Shown here: positions 18,040 to 27,235 of the stretch, piece after piece
How the letters are laid out: each line of letters begins with the position of its first letter
Numbering within the stretch: the first letter of the stretch is position 1
From: an uncultured Parabacteroides sp.
GTDB taxonomy: Bacteria; Bacteroidota; Bacteroidia; Bacteroidales; Tannerellaceae
NCBI RefSeq assembly: GCF_905196875.1
Contig: NZ_CAJJWO010000023.1
Coordinates: 1-64,000 of the forward strand
Length of the DNA stretch: 64,000 nucleotides
Direction: 5' to 3'
Notes under the pieces: generated by a model
Databases searched by the model: none
The model's input: the letters and a program-made list of their open reading frames with translations, nothing else
Told to the model about the DNA's origin: nothing
Made by a program: the position numbers and the translations under genes

Positions 18040-21000
18040 TTACAAAGTCATGTTTATACCAAATACCCAGGAACTTACACTCGGAGTACCGAAGCCGCTA
18101 CCGTCTGTTTTAGGATTACCGGAGTCGTCCACCTTGGCTGCTTCCGGATCGATACCTGTGTAATTGGTAAAAATAAACGGATTCTGGGCGGTAAAGTATA
18201 CGCGTAGCTTTTCTACCATGAACTTCTTGGTAAGATTTTTGGGCAATGTATATCCCAGTGTCATTGTTTTTACACGCAGGTAATCGGCCTTTTCATAATA
18301 AGTGGATGTAATATAGATCGGACGTTCTTCATCGATACTGGGACGAGGATAAGCGTTTGTCGGATTATTCGGTGTCCAATAATCTACTTTTACACCACCG
18401 TTACGGCCGCAATGTTCCACTGCATAAATATCGTTATACAGCATGGCTCCCATACTGGCATATAAAAAGACCGACAGGTCGAAATTCTTATAATTAAAGG
18501 TATTTACCATACTGGCAATCAGTTTCGGACGCGGATTTCCAAGTATCTGCTTATCGGCATCCGTAATCTTATGGTCACCGTTCACATCCTCGATTTTGAT
18601 ATCTCCCGGAACAAAGTCGGTACCGTTGGCTGCAAATTTAGCCATTTCTGCCAGGTCGGCTTCGGTGTTCTGCCAGATTCCAACCTTTTTGTAATCATAA
18701 TGTACATTGACCGGCTGGCCGATGAACCATTTACTTCCTATATCATCATTTTTACCGTTGTATAATTCGACGATTTCTTCTTTGTTTGAGGATAGCATCA
18801 AATCCGTGCTCCACTGGAAGTCTTTCGTATTAATATTCATTGTATTAATAGAAACTTCTATACCTTTATTACGGGTCTTGCCCACGTTTGACAGCACGTT
18901 TGGGAAGCCGGAAACAACCGGCAACTGGCGTTCCAGCAGCAGATCGTGTGTGTTCTGCATATATAGATCGATCGTACCGTTGACACGTCCTTTCAAAATT
19001 CCGAAATCCAAACCGAGGTTCCACTGGTCGGTCGTTTCCCATGTCAGCAAACTGTTTGCCATGATATTGGGGGCATAACCGATTGTTTCCGAAGCGCCGT
19101 TGTCAAACGGATACCGGATCAATGTCAAACGGCCTTTTGTCTGGTAAGGATCTACAGCCGAGTTGCCGGTCTTACCAAAGCCGAGTCGCAGTTTCAGGTT
19201 ATCCAGCCAACCGGATGTATTAGCCATGAAAGACTCTTCGTTAATACGCCATGCCAGGGCGGCGGAAGGGAAAAGAACCCATTTGTGTCCGTCTGCCAAA
19301 CGGGAAGAACCGTCGTAACGGGCAGATACAGTTAACAGATACCGTCCTAAATAGTTATAATTGATACGTCCCATGAACGATGCCATATTCCATTTAACCA
19401 TCGAGCTACCGATCGTGTTGGTCACCAATCCTGATCCTAAATCGTAATATTTAAGATTATCCGACGGCAGGTTTTCCATAGCGACATTGACATTTTCCTT
19501 TTTATCTTCCTGGATCGATTGCAATAAGGTTACACCCAATGTGTGTTTATCGTTAAAGGTCTTATCATAGAAAAGCATATTTTCCAATGTAAACATCGTA
19601 TACTTGTCTACGGCATTTTTAGCGTAGGAAGTACCCATACCCCGGTTACTTGTTTTTGCTGATCTGAATTCGTAATCTTGTACGGTACGTGAGTCGATAC
19701 CTAAGTTCGAACGGAATTTCAAACCGTCGACAGGTAATTTGATATCCAGGAAATAGCTACCCAGATAGCGGGTCGTTTTCAACGGACGGTCTACTGCTCC
19801 AGGAACGAGATCCATCATCGTATTATATACATTGTAAGAACCAGGTAGCGGGATAAGCTCTCCCTTGTCATCCCACAACTGGGCCAGGGGGCTTAAACGC
19901 CAACCACTGGCAAGTCCGGAACCGCGTTGTTGAGTAGCGTGTGAATATTGTGTCTGTGCCCCGATCTTTACATACTTGTTGATCTCATGATTCAGGTTCA
20001 AACGAATAGAGTAACGTTCATAATCTTCATCTTTAAAAATACCGTTATTATTATTGTAAGTAGCAGAAGCCAGGAAGTTGGTCCGTTCGCCGCCACCGCG
20101 GATACTCAGCTGATGGTCGGTCACCATACCGGTACGGGTTACGTTATCCATATAATGCGTAGTACGTACCCGGGACGGATCATAAACGCCATTGTCGCCC
20201 CAACCCATCATTACAGATTCCATGATAGACGCGTCACGTGTGAATCCCGGACAAACCAGGTCCTGATCTCTGGAAGCTACATCCGAATTGTATCGTATCG
20301 CAGAGTTTGCTGTGTTGCGATAAGCTTCACGAGTGTATTCCGCATATTCTCCGCCATCCCATAATTCCAACTGGTTCAGGATGGTTTGTGCGCCCACATA
20401 GCCGTTGTAGTCAATTTGGGTTTTGCCGGATTTGCCTTGTTTGGTACTGATCAGGATAACACCGTTAGCACCACGGGCTCCATAGATGGCTGTTGCGGAG
20501 GCATCTTTCAATACTTCCATGGACTCGATATCCGAAGGGCTGATCTCTCCCATGCCACCGGTAACGGGCACACCGTCGATTACATACAATGGGTCGTTGC
20601 TGGCTTTAATAGAACGTTTACCACGGATCATTACACTGGGAGTTGCCCCCGGCGACCAGTTGGAGTTGGATACTACGACGCCCGGGATACGTCCTTGCAG
20701 CGCTTCGGCAGCAGTGGTAGTCGGAACAGCCGTGATCTTGGCGGCATTGACAGAGGCGACAGCTCCGGTCAGGTCTCTTTTCTTAACGGTACCATAACCG
20801 ACAACAACCACTTCGTCCAGTCCCTGCGCATCCTCTTTCAGCAAAACATCTATTTTGCTGGCGTTCGATACCTTAACTTCTACGGGAAGGTAACCGATGT
20901 AAGAGATCAGTAATGATTCTCCGGATGCTGTGTTAAGGGTGAAATTACCGTCGATATCGGTTATTGTTCCATTGGTCGTGCCTTTTACAACAACATTGGC

Positions 21001-21378
21001 ACCAATCACAGGTATACCTGTTTCGTCCAGTACAACCCCGGTAATTGTTTTTTCCGCTTGTTTGCCGGAAGCTTTAGCCGGAGCTTTGACGATTACGATT
21101 GTCTTGTTACTGATTTTGTAAGAAAGACCTTGTTTTTCCAGTACTAGATTCAGGACCTCCTGTAAAGGACGGTCTGTTACTGAAACTACAATATTCGGAT
21201 TTTCACTCAGGATAATATCCCGGTAAACAACGGATAAAGAAGATTGAGCTTCTATTTTATTAAAGAACTCTTTCAGCGTGACATTCTGCAGATTCATTGA
21301 TATTTTTTGCGAAATGTCCTGCGCATACATTGTTGAACAGAAGAATAGGAGTACAATACTCCAAAACACTTGCTTCAT
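18040..21378 (-). CDS. SusC/RagA TonB-dependent transporter with STN signalling domain
   Basis: 1112 residues. After a signal peptide (1-19) comes an STN domain (about 25-95), a carboxypeptidase-like beta domain (about 112-190, ITGVVLDETGIPVIGANV), a TonB-box-like VVVVGYGTVKKRDL, a plug (about 210-330) and a 22-strand barrel. The STN domain is the part that contacts a FecR anti-sigma factor in trans-envelope signalling, and fecR and an ECF sigma gene lie directly upstream. Import of the ligand therefore probably triggers its own expression. SusD follows on the same strand. Full length, no breaks. Confidence 0.95.
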   Translation of the reverse strand: MKQVFWSIVLLFFCSTMYAQDISQKISMNLQNVTLKEFFNKIEAQSSLSVVYRDIILSENPNIVVSVTDRPLQEVLNLVLEKQGLSYKISNKTIVIVKAPAKASGKQAEKTITGVVLDETGIPVIGANVVVKGTTNGTITDIDGNFTLNTASGESLLISYIGYLPVEVKVSNASKIDVLLKEDAQGLDEVVVVGYGTVKKRDLTGAVASVNAAKITAVPTTTAAEALQGRIPGVVVSNSNWSPGATPSVMIRGKRSIKASNDPLYVIDGVPVTGGMGEISPSDIESMEVLKDASATAIYGARGANGVILISTKQGKSGKTQIDYNGYVGAQTILNQLELWDGGEYAEYTREAYRNTANSAIRYNSDVASRDQDLVCPGFTRDASIMESVMMGWGDNGVYDPSRVRTTHYMDNVTRTGMVTDHQLSIRGGGERTNFLASATYNNNNGIFKDEDYERYSIRLNLNHEINKYVKIGAQTQYSHATQQRGSGLASGWRLSPLAQLWDDKGELIPLPGSYNVYNTMMDLVPGAVDRPLKTTRYLGSYFLDIKLPVDGLKFRSNLGIDSRTVQDYEFRSAKTSNRGMGTSYAKNAVDKYTMFTLENMLFYDKTFNDKHTLGVTLLQSIQEDKKENVNVAMENLPSDNLKYYDLGSGLVTNTIGSSMVKWNMASFMGRINYNYLGRYLLTVSARYDGSSRLADGHKWVLFPSAALAWRINEESFMANTSGWLDNLKLRLGFGKTGNSAVDPYQTKGRLTLIRYPFDNGASETIGYAPNIMANSLLTWETTDQWNLGLDFGILKGRVNGTIDLYMQNTHDLLLERQLPVVSGFPNVLSNVGKTRNKGIEVSINTMNINTKDFQWSTDLMLSSNKEEIVELYNGKNDDIGSKWFIGQPVNVHYDYKKVGIWQNTEADLAEMAKFAANGTDFVPGDIKIEDVNGDHKITDADKQILGNPRPKLIASMVNTFNYKNFDLSVFLYASMGAMLYNDIYAVEHCGRNGGVKVDYWTPNNPTNAYPRPSIDEERPIYITSTYYEKADYLRVKTMTLGYTLPKNLTKKFMVEKLRVYFTAQNPFIFTNYTGIDPEAAKVDDSGNPKTDGSGFGTPSVSSWVFGINMTL

Positions 21379-21471
21379 GATTACTTTAAATTAGATTTAA
21401 GTTGATATTTAATATTAATACATACTCTGTTGATAGATAAATACTTCATTTCATAGGCTTACTTATTTTTT

Positions 21472-22446
21472 TTATTTATTAGACTTATTGATTACTACTT
21501 TGTTTCCTGTTATTTCATAATTGAATCCGTATTGAATTTTCAAAGCCTCCATTACATAAGGCAATTGTTCGTTCTTGAAGGAACCGGAAATACGGTCGTT
21601 GGCTATTTCCGGACATTTCAATTCAATATTTACACCATACCATCGCTCTATTTTATGGAATACGGAGCTGAGCTTTTCTGATTCGAAAACCAGGTGGTCG
21701 CGTGTCCAGGCCGTTTCTTTTACATTATCCGTATTGTAAAGGCTGATTTTCCGGTTGCCGGAATAGATTGCTTTCTGGTTGGGTTTTAATATGAATGTTT
21801 CGGAAGGATATTTCGAATCATAAAGACGGATAGACCCTTCTATCAGGGATGTTTCGATCGAATTATTGTCGTTGTCGAGACAAACGTTGAAGCTGGTCCC
21901 CAGTACTTCTATGTTTAAATCTCCCGTTTGTACGACAAAAGGATGTTCCTTATCTTTTGAGACATGAAAATAGGCTTCCCCTGCCAGTTTGACGACACGT
22001 TTTCCGTTTTGATAGGTATATGACAGGGTACTTTCCGAATTTAATTTGACGGAGCTTTTATCCGGTAATGTTAATTGTACTTTGTTTCCTGCCGGAACTT
22101 CAGCCAGGAAGGGATCATCCGAGTCCTTTTTTTGCATAACGGATATGTTCCAGACTGTTACGGATAGTAATGCGATCACTGCGACGGTCGCAGCAATATG
22201 ACGCCAGTACATAAACGTTTTCTTCTGTTGAGGCATTATTTGCTCGTGAAGTTTTTTGTGGATATTTTGTTTATGCTGTATATCCATAGCCGGATAGTTC
22301 TCATTTTCCAACCAGAATTTTTCCATCTTTTGGGATAGTTCGGTATCCGGAAGTCGATTCAAAGACTCTTTGAAGTCTTTGAATCTTTCCCGATCGGTAT
22401 TTCCATTTAGGAATTGAGAATATAATTTGTTGAATGAATCAGTCAT
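21472..22446 (-). CDS. FecR-type anti-sigma factor
   Basis: About 324 residues from the ATG at 22446 (MTDSFNKLY); an in-frame ATG at 22485 would add 13 residues that do not look conserved. A cytoplasmic N-terminal part (about 1-80) is followed by one membrane helix (HIAATVAVIALLSVTVW) and a periplasmic FecR domain, with the typical EVPAGNKVQLTLPDGS-like stretch (here EVPAGNKVQLTLPDKS) and GEAYFHVSKD. A C-terminal DUF4974-like STN-binding region ends with YEITGNKVVI. It holds the ECF sigma factor inactive and releases it on a signal from the SusC STN domain. Located between sigma and SusC genes. Confidence 0.92.
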   Translation of the reverse strand: MTDSFNKLYSQFLNGNTDRERFKDFKESLNRLPDTELSQKMEKFWLENENYPAMDIQHKQNIHKKLHEQIMPQQKKTFMYWRHIAATVAVIALLSVTVWNISVMQKKDSDDPFLAEVPAGNKVQLTLPDKSSVKLNSESTLSYTYQNGKRVVKLAGEAYFHVSKDKEHPFVVQTGDLNIEVLGTSFNVCLDNDNNSIETSLIEGSIRLYDSKYPSETFILKPNQKAIYSGNRKISLYNTDNVKETAWTRDHLVFESEKLSSVFHKIERWYGVNIELKCPEIANDRISGSFKNEQLPYVMEALKIQYGFNYEITGNKVVINKSNK

Positions 22447-22532
22447 ATTTTTGTCATCGTTTATAGTTACACGTAATAGCATCAAAATAGTACCACCTAT
22501 TTTGATGTGTTGTAAAACATATTTGTTCGGAC

Positions 22533-23108
22533 TTAAATAAAAAGGGCAAAGATGAAGTTGTATTTGCGTAATTCGGTGCGCAGTATCTTTAGTGCGGCGG
22601 ATAAATGATTCTTTACTGTCTGCTCCGACAGGTTTGAGGCTGCTGCTATTTCAGCGTTACTCATTCCTTCTTCACGGCTGAGTTCGAAGATATTCCGTTG
22701 GGCAGGAGTAAGCTTTTGTTTGGCAATCGCCAACTTTTCCAGAAAATCGTCGTAATATATTTTCTCGACGGAGGTATTATCGAGCAAGTTTTCATCTTCA
22801 CAGAAAGAAATGTAATCTTCGAAATTCGGCCGGTTTATTTGTTGGCGGAAAATATCGATCACATGATTTTTTGCAATGGTGAACAACATGGATTTGAAAG
22901 ATCCTTCCACAGATAGGGAAGCCCTCATGCTCCACAATTTAAGGAAAGTCTCCTGAACAATATCTTCTGCTTGTACAACCGACTTGGTATGTAATAAGGC
23001 AAACCCGTACAGGGAATCTGCGTATACATTATATAATGTATCAAAAGCTTCGTGAGAACCTTCACGAAGCTTATTTATAGTTTCGCTATGTATGGATTTT
23101 TCATGCAT
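22533..23108 (-). CDS. ECF RNA polymerase sigma-70 factor
   Basis: 191 residues from the ATG at 23108 (MHEKSIHSETINK). A longer frame reaches 23177, but that would run into the mdh terminator hairpin, so the shorter start is preferred. Sigma region 2 (about 25-95, with YGFALLHTKSVVQAEDIVQETFLKLW) and region 4 (about 125-180, SREEGMSNAEIAAASNLSEQTVKNHL) are present; regions 1 and 3 are absent, as in ECF factors. With FecR and an STN-bearing SusC downstream it forms a cell-surface signalling set that controls the locus down to the DUF1080 gene. Confidence 0.93.
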   Translation of the reverse strand: MHEKSIHSETINKLREGSHEAFDTLYNVYADSLYGFALLHTKSVVQAEDIVQETFLKLWSMRASLSVEGSFKSMLFTIAKNHVIDIFRQQINRPNFEDYISFCEDENLLDNTSVEKIYYDDFLEKLAIAKQKLTPAQRNIFELSREEGMSNAEIAAASNLSEQTVKNHLSAALKILRTELRKYNFIFALFI

Positions 23109-23160
23109 AATATAATACTGGCTTGTCTTAGGCATGTAAAGATAGAAATTGTTATAAACA

Positions 23161-23196
23161 AAAAAAGAGAATTCCACCCGGAATCCTCTTTTTTTG
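23161..23196 (-). terminator. Terminator of mdh
   Basis: AAAAAAGAGAATTCC and GGAATCCTCTTTTTT form a long stem with one mismatch and a 4-base loop; on the minus strand a T run follows. It lies 22 bases after the mdh stop and separates it from the sigma gene. Confidence 0.88.
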
Positions 23197-23218
23197 TTTA
23201 TTTCAGTCGTTTACCTGC

Positions 23219-24160
23219 TTATAAGGCACCAACTTCTTTCAATGCTTCGTTTGTGCTCTTAACAGCAGCAGCGCTCTTAGCGAACAATTCTTTTTCTTCA
23301 GCAGTCAGTTCCAGTTCAACGATCTTTTCAACACCGTTGCGGCCGATGATAGCCGGAACACCGATACAGATGTCTGACTGTCCGTATTCGCCTTCCAAGG
23401 CTACGCAAGAAGGAATCATCTTCTTCTGGTCGTGAAGGATAGATTCTACTACATAGGCTCCTGCTGCACCCGGTGCATACCATGCAGAAGTACCCAGCAG
23501 TTTAGTCAGTGTAGCACCACCAACCATAGTAGAAGCAACCACTTCCTGCAGCTTTTCAGCGCTCAACAATTTGCTGACAGGGATACCTTTGTAAGTAGCC
23601 AGACGAGCCAACGGAATCATTGTAGTATCACCGTGACCACCGATTACCATACCTTCTACTTCATTAGCATTGCATCCCAGCGCCTGAGACAAGAAATATT
23701 TGAAACGTGAGCTATCCAGTGCACCACCCATACCGATGATACGGTTTTTCGGCAGACCCAGAGATTTCAATGACAGGTAAGTCATTGTATCCATCGGGTT
23801 AGAGATAACTACGATAATTGCATTCGGAGAATATTTCAGGGTGTTTTGAGCTACACTTTTAACGATACCAGCGTTAACACCGATCAACTCTTCACGAGTC
23901 ATACCCGGTTTACGAGGAATACCTGAAGTGATAACTACAACATCAGAATTTGCAGTTTGAGCATAGTCGTTAGTGCAACCTACAACTGTTGTATCAAAAC
24001 CCAGCAGCTGAGCTGTCTGCATCATATCCATTGCTTTACCTTCGGAAACACCTTCCTTAACATCAAGCATTACAACTTCGTCTGCCACTTCATTGAAGGC
24101 AAGAACATTTGCGCAAGTAGCACCTACATTACCGGCGCCAACAACTGTTACTTTAGACAT
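23219..24160 (-). CDS. mdh: Malate dehydrogenase (NAD), LDH-like type
   Basis: 313 residues. The nucleotide-binding motif is GAGNVGATCA (8-17) with Asp33 near the adenosine ribose. Substrate residues seen are Arg83 and Arg89 (IPRKPGMTRE), Asp149 and Arg152 (ALDSSRFK) and catalytic His176 (IGGHGDTT). Arg83 marks malate rather than lactate specificity. It interconverts malate and oxaloacetate in the cytoplasm, part of the reductive branch to succinate in Bacteroidales. Monocistronic: own -7 box upstream and a strong terminator downstream. Confidence 0.96.
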   Translation of the reverse strand: MSKVTVVGAGNVGATCANVLAFNEVADEVVMLDVKEGVSEGKAMDMMQTAQLLGFDTTVVGCTNDYAQTANSDVVVITSGIPRKPGMTREELIGVNAGIVKSVAQNTLKYSPNAIIVVISNPMDTMTYLSLKSLGLPKNRIIGMGGALDSSRFKYFLSQALGCNANEVEGMVIGGHGDTTMIPLARLATYKGIPVSKLLSAEKLQEVVASTMVGGATLTKLLGTSAWYAPGAAGAYVVESILHDQKKMIPSCVALEGEYGQSDICIGVPAIIGRNGVEKIVELELTAEEKELFAKSAAAVKSTNEALKEVGAL

Positions 24161-24216
24161 AATAATAAGTTTTATATGTTATTACTTATAAAAATACTTC
24201 CTGTTTTTAACGTGGA

Positions 24217-24224
24217 CAAAGGTA
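24217..24224 (-). promoter_or_regulatory. -7 box of mdh
   Basis: Minus-strand TACCTTTG fits TAnnTTTG, with a TTTC about 19-20 bases upstream as a weak -33. It is 57 bases from the mdh ATG. Confidence 0.6.
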
Positions 24225-24301
24225 CAATGTATTGGCGAATAAAGAAATATTTCCGTAAATAATTTATCGGCTCCTATTATTAATTATCACTAAATGCTAA
24301 T

Positions 24302-24354
24302 CGCTATTCCTTCTTCTACAAATGACACGTTGCGTAGACGATAGAAGGAGAGCG
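24302..24354. repeat. Long imperfect inverted repeat upstream of the second SusC gene
   Basis: CGCTATTCCTTCTTCTAC (24302-24319) is mirrored by a segment at 24334-24354 whose reverse complement is nearly the same, with a short insert. It lies in the 279-base gap between mdh and the SusC gene and could be a regulator site or a leader hairpin. Confidence 0.5.
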
Positions 24355-24439
24355 AACAAATTGTGGATATAAATGAACAATCATTGCTGTTCCGGCGTTT
24401 TTATCATAAGGGGTCTTTTAATCTTAAATCAGTTGTAAT

Positions 24440-27226
24440 ATGACTAATTCATTTAATACCTGTTTAAGGGGGGTAATCACCTTCACTTTCCTGTTGTTTC
24501 TTGGTTGCCGGTTTACGGCTCAGGCGCAGATCGCTCCGTTATTACCGGATACGTTCCGGACGACTGTTCCCGACAGTGTGATAATGGATGATGAGATGGC
24601 TATCGGGTATGCTACTGGTAGCCAGCGGACTATTTCCGGTTCAATCGATAAGGTTTCCGAGAAACGTATGAATAAGGGCTTTGTATCCAGTTCACTGAAT
24701 GCTCTGAGCGGGCAGGCAGCGGGTGTCAGTATTTCTACGGGAGCCAACAGGGCGGCTGCTTTGAGTTCCGTCCGGGTGAGGGGGACAACTTCACTGACAG
24801 GTGGTAACGATCCGTTGGTCATTATCGACGGGGTTTCTTCCGACCTGAATACGCTTAGTGCCATTTATCCGGCGGATATAGAGAGTTTTACTATCCTGAA
24901 AGATGCTTCCGAAACAGCGCAGTATGGTTCGCGTGGTGCTTCGGGGGTGATCGAGGTGGCGACGAAGAAAGGGAAAGGCGGTGCGTTCAGTATCAGTTAT
25001 GACGGTAGTTTCGGGGTTGAGGCTGTCTATAAGAATATGAAGATGTTGTCGGGGGATGATTTCCGGGTAGTGGCGGCGGACCGCAATATCGATATACTCG
25101 ATCTGGGATATAATACGAATTTCCCGGATGAGATTACTCGTACAGGGATCGTACAGAATCACCATATCGCTTTGGGCGGTGGTTCGGAGACTTCCAATTA
25201 CCGTGCATCCCTGGGTGTTATGGATCGTGACGGGGTGGTTCGGACAAATGATTTCCAGAATTTTACCGTTAAACTGGATATTTCCCAGAAGGCTTTCAAC
25301 GACAGGCTGAAGATCGATATGGGAGTATTTGGTTCTCTACAAAAGAACAGTTACCTGAATGATATTCAAAAGACGTTTTATTCGGCGGCGGCGTTCAACC
25401 CGACATTCCCCAATCACCGGGATGAACAGACCGGAGGATGGAACGGGGTAACCAATGCCAGCCAGATCACCAATCCACTAGCCTGGCTGGAGGTGAAGGA
25501 TGACGATTCGAATGCTCATTTTAATACGCATTTGAAGTTTACGGTCAACCTGAATAAATATCTTAAGTTTTCGGCATTCGGCTCCTATACTTATAATGTA
25601 ATAGACAATTCCCAATATCTGCCTACTACGGTATGGGCGCATGGGCAGGCCTATAAAGGAGAAAGGAAGATGGAAGATATATTGGGGAATATCATGTTGA
25701 GTTACTCCAACAGTTGGGGTAAGCATCAACTGGATGCGCTTGGGCTGGCAGAGGCACAGAAGAATATCCTAACCGGCTTTTATACGACGGTAACGAATTT
25801 CTCGACGGATAAATTCGGTTATAATAACCTGCAGGCAGGTGCGGTTCGTTTGTGGGAAGGTACCAATTCGTATTATGAAGATCCCCGACTGAGTTCTTTC
25901 CTGGGACGTGTGAATTATGTTTATGCCGGGCGTTATGTGGCAACGGTCAATGCCCGTGCGGATGCTTCGTCGAAGGTCGGGAAAAATAATAAATGGGGAT
26001 TCTTTCCTTCCGTTTCGGCTGCCTGGGTGGTGAGTGAAGAGGCGCTTATGAAGCAATTTACGTTTCTGAATAACCTGAAGATACGTGCCGGTTACGGTTT
26101 ATCCGGTAACCAGGATGCTATCGACTCTTATAACTCCCTTCAGTTGGTTAAACCTAACGGGGTTGTTTCTGTCGGAGGAACCCCGACCGTGACGATGGGG
26201 GTTATACGAAACGCTAATCCTGATTTAAAGTGGGAGGTGAAGCGTACGGTGAATGCAGGTATAGATGTCGGCTTTTTCCGTAACCGGCTGTTGATGACTG
26301 TTGATTATTATAATTCGAAGACGAGTGATATGCTTTACCTGTATGATGTGAGCGTTCCGCCCTTTGCTTATAATAAATTGTTGGCAAATCTGGGAGCTAT
26401 GCGTAACAGTGGTGTCGAACTGGGGTTCGGGGTTACTCCTTTACAAACAAAAGACCTGGAGCTGAGTGTAAATGTCAATGTGACCTTCCAGCAGAACAAA
26501 TTGCTTTCCCTGAGTGGAGTTTATAAGGGAGAACAAATGTCGGCTCCCCAATATACCAGTATCTCCGACTTGAACGGGGCAGGTTTCCACGGGGGATATA
26601 ATCATATTGTCTATCAGGTGGTAGGACAACCGTTGGGTGTTTTTTATCTTCCTCATTGTACCGGGTTGACACAGATGGAAAATGGTGGTTATAAATATGA
26701 AATAGCCGACCTGAATGGTGGTGGTGTGAATATTGAAGATGGGGAAGACCGTTATATAGCCGGGCAAGCTACTCCTAAAACAATGCTGGGGTCGAATATC
26801 AGTTTCCGGTATAAATACTTCGATATTTCTTTACAGATAAATGGTGCTTTCGGCCATAAGATTTATAATGGTACAGCTCTTACCTATATGAATATGAATA
26901 GTTTTCCCGATTACAACGTGATGAAAGGAGCACCAGAACAGAATATCCAGGATCAGACGGCAACAGACTACTGGCTGGAAAAAGGCGATTATATCAACTT
27001 CGATTACCTGACTGTCGGGTGGAATGTCCCGCTGGGTAAATGGAAGAAATATGTGCGGAACCTGCGCTTGTCGTGTTCAGTCAACAATCTGGCGACAATT
27101 ACCGGATATTCCGGCCTTACGCCTATGATTAACAGTTATATTGTAAATAATACTCTGGGAATAGACGATAAGCGGAATTATCCGGTTTACCGTTCTTATA
27201 CTGTCGGTCTGAGTTTCCAATTTTAA
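24440..27226 (+). CDS. SusC/RagA TonB-dependent transporter, short form
   Basis: 928 residues. A signal peptide (about 1-29, ending AQAQ) is followed directly by about 35 unassigned residues, a TonB-box-like MAIGYATGSQRT, the plug domain (about 70-175, with DPLVIIDGVSSDLNTL) and the barrel. The STN domain and the carboxypeptidase-like beta domain that open most SusC proteins are missing, which explains the shorter length. The SusD partner starts 9 bases after the stop. No sigma/anti-sigma genes are next to it, so control must differ from the 18-23 kb locus. The C-terminus ends in an aromatic residue (SFQF), usual for barrels. Confidence 0.93.
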   Translation: MTNSFNTCLRGVITFTFLLFLGCRFTAQAQIAPLLPDTFRTTVPDSVIMDDEMAIGYATGSQRTISGSIDKVSEKRMNKGFVSSSLNALSGQAAGVSISTGANRAAALSSVRVRGTTSLTGGNDPLVIIDGVSSDLNTLSAIYPADIESFTILKDASETAQYGSRGASGVIEVATKKGKGGAFSISYDGSFGVEAVYKNMKMLSGDDFRVVAADRNIDILDLGYNTNFPDEITRTGIVQNHHIALGGGSETSNYRASLGVMDRDGVVRTNDFQNFTVKLDISQKAFNDRLKIDMGVFGSLQKNSYLNDIQKTFYSAAAFNPTFPNHRDEQTGGWNGVTNASQITNPLAWLEVKDDDSNAHFNTHLKFTVNLNKYLKFSAFGSYTYNVIDNSQYLPTTVWAHGQAYKGERKMEDILGNIMLSYSNSWGKHQLDALGLAEAQKNILTGFYTTVTNFSTDKFGYNNLQAGAVRLWEGTNSYYEDPRLSSFLGRVNYVYAGRYVATVNARADASSKVGKNNKWGFFPSVSAAWVVSEEALMKQFTFLNNLKIRAGYGLSGNQDAIDSYNSLQLVKPNGVVSVGGTPTVTMGVIRNANPDLKWEVKRTVNAGIDVGFFRNRLLMTVDYYNSKTSDMLYLYDVSVPPFAYNKLLANLGAMRNSGVELGFGVTPLQTKDLELSVNVNVTFQQNKLLSLSGVYKGEQMSAPQYTSISDLNGAGFHGGYNHIVYQVVGQPLGVFYLPHCTGLTQMENGGYKYEIADLNGGGVNIEDGEDRYIAGQATPKTMLGSNISFRYKYFDISLQINGAFGHKIYNGTALTYMNMNSFPDYNVMKGAPEQNIQDQTATDYWLEKGDYINFDYLTVGWNVPLGKWKKYVRNLRLSCSVNNLATITGYSGLTPMINSYIVNNTLGIDDKRNYPVYRSYTVGLSFQF

Positions 27227-27235
27227 TGGTTTATT

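Noticed and set aside
23109..23177. N-terminal extension of the ECF sigma factor
   Set aside because: It would overlap the mdh terminator and adds residues that do not match sigma region 2 starts.
24302..24354. Invertible promoter
   Set aside because: The arms are imperfect and only 14 bases apart, with no promoter between and no invertase gene nearby.
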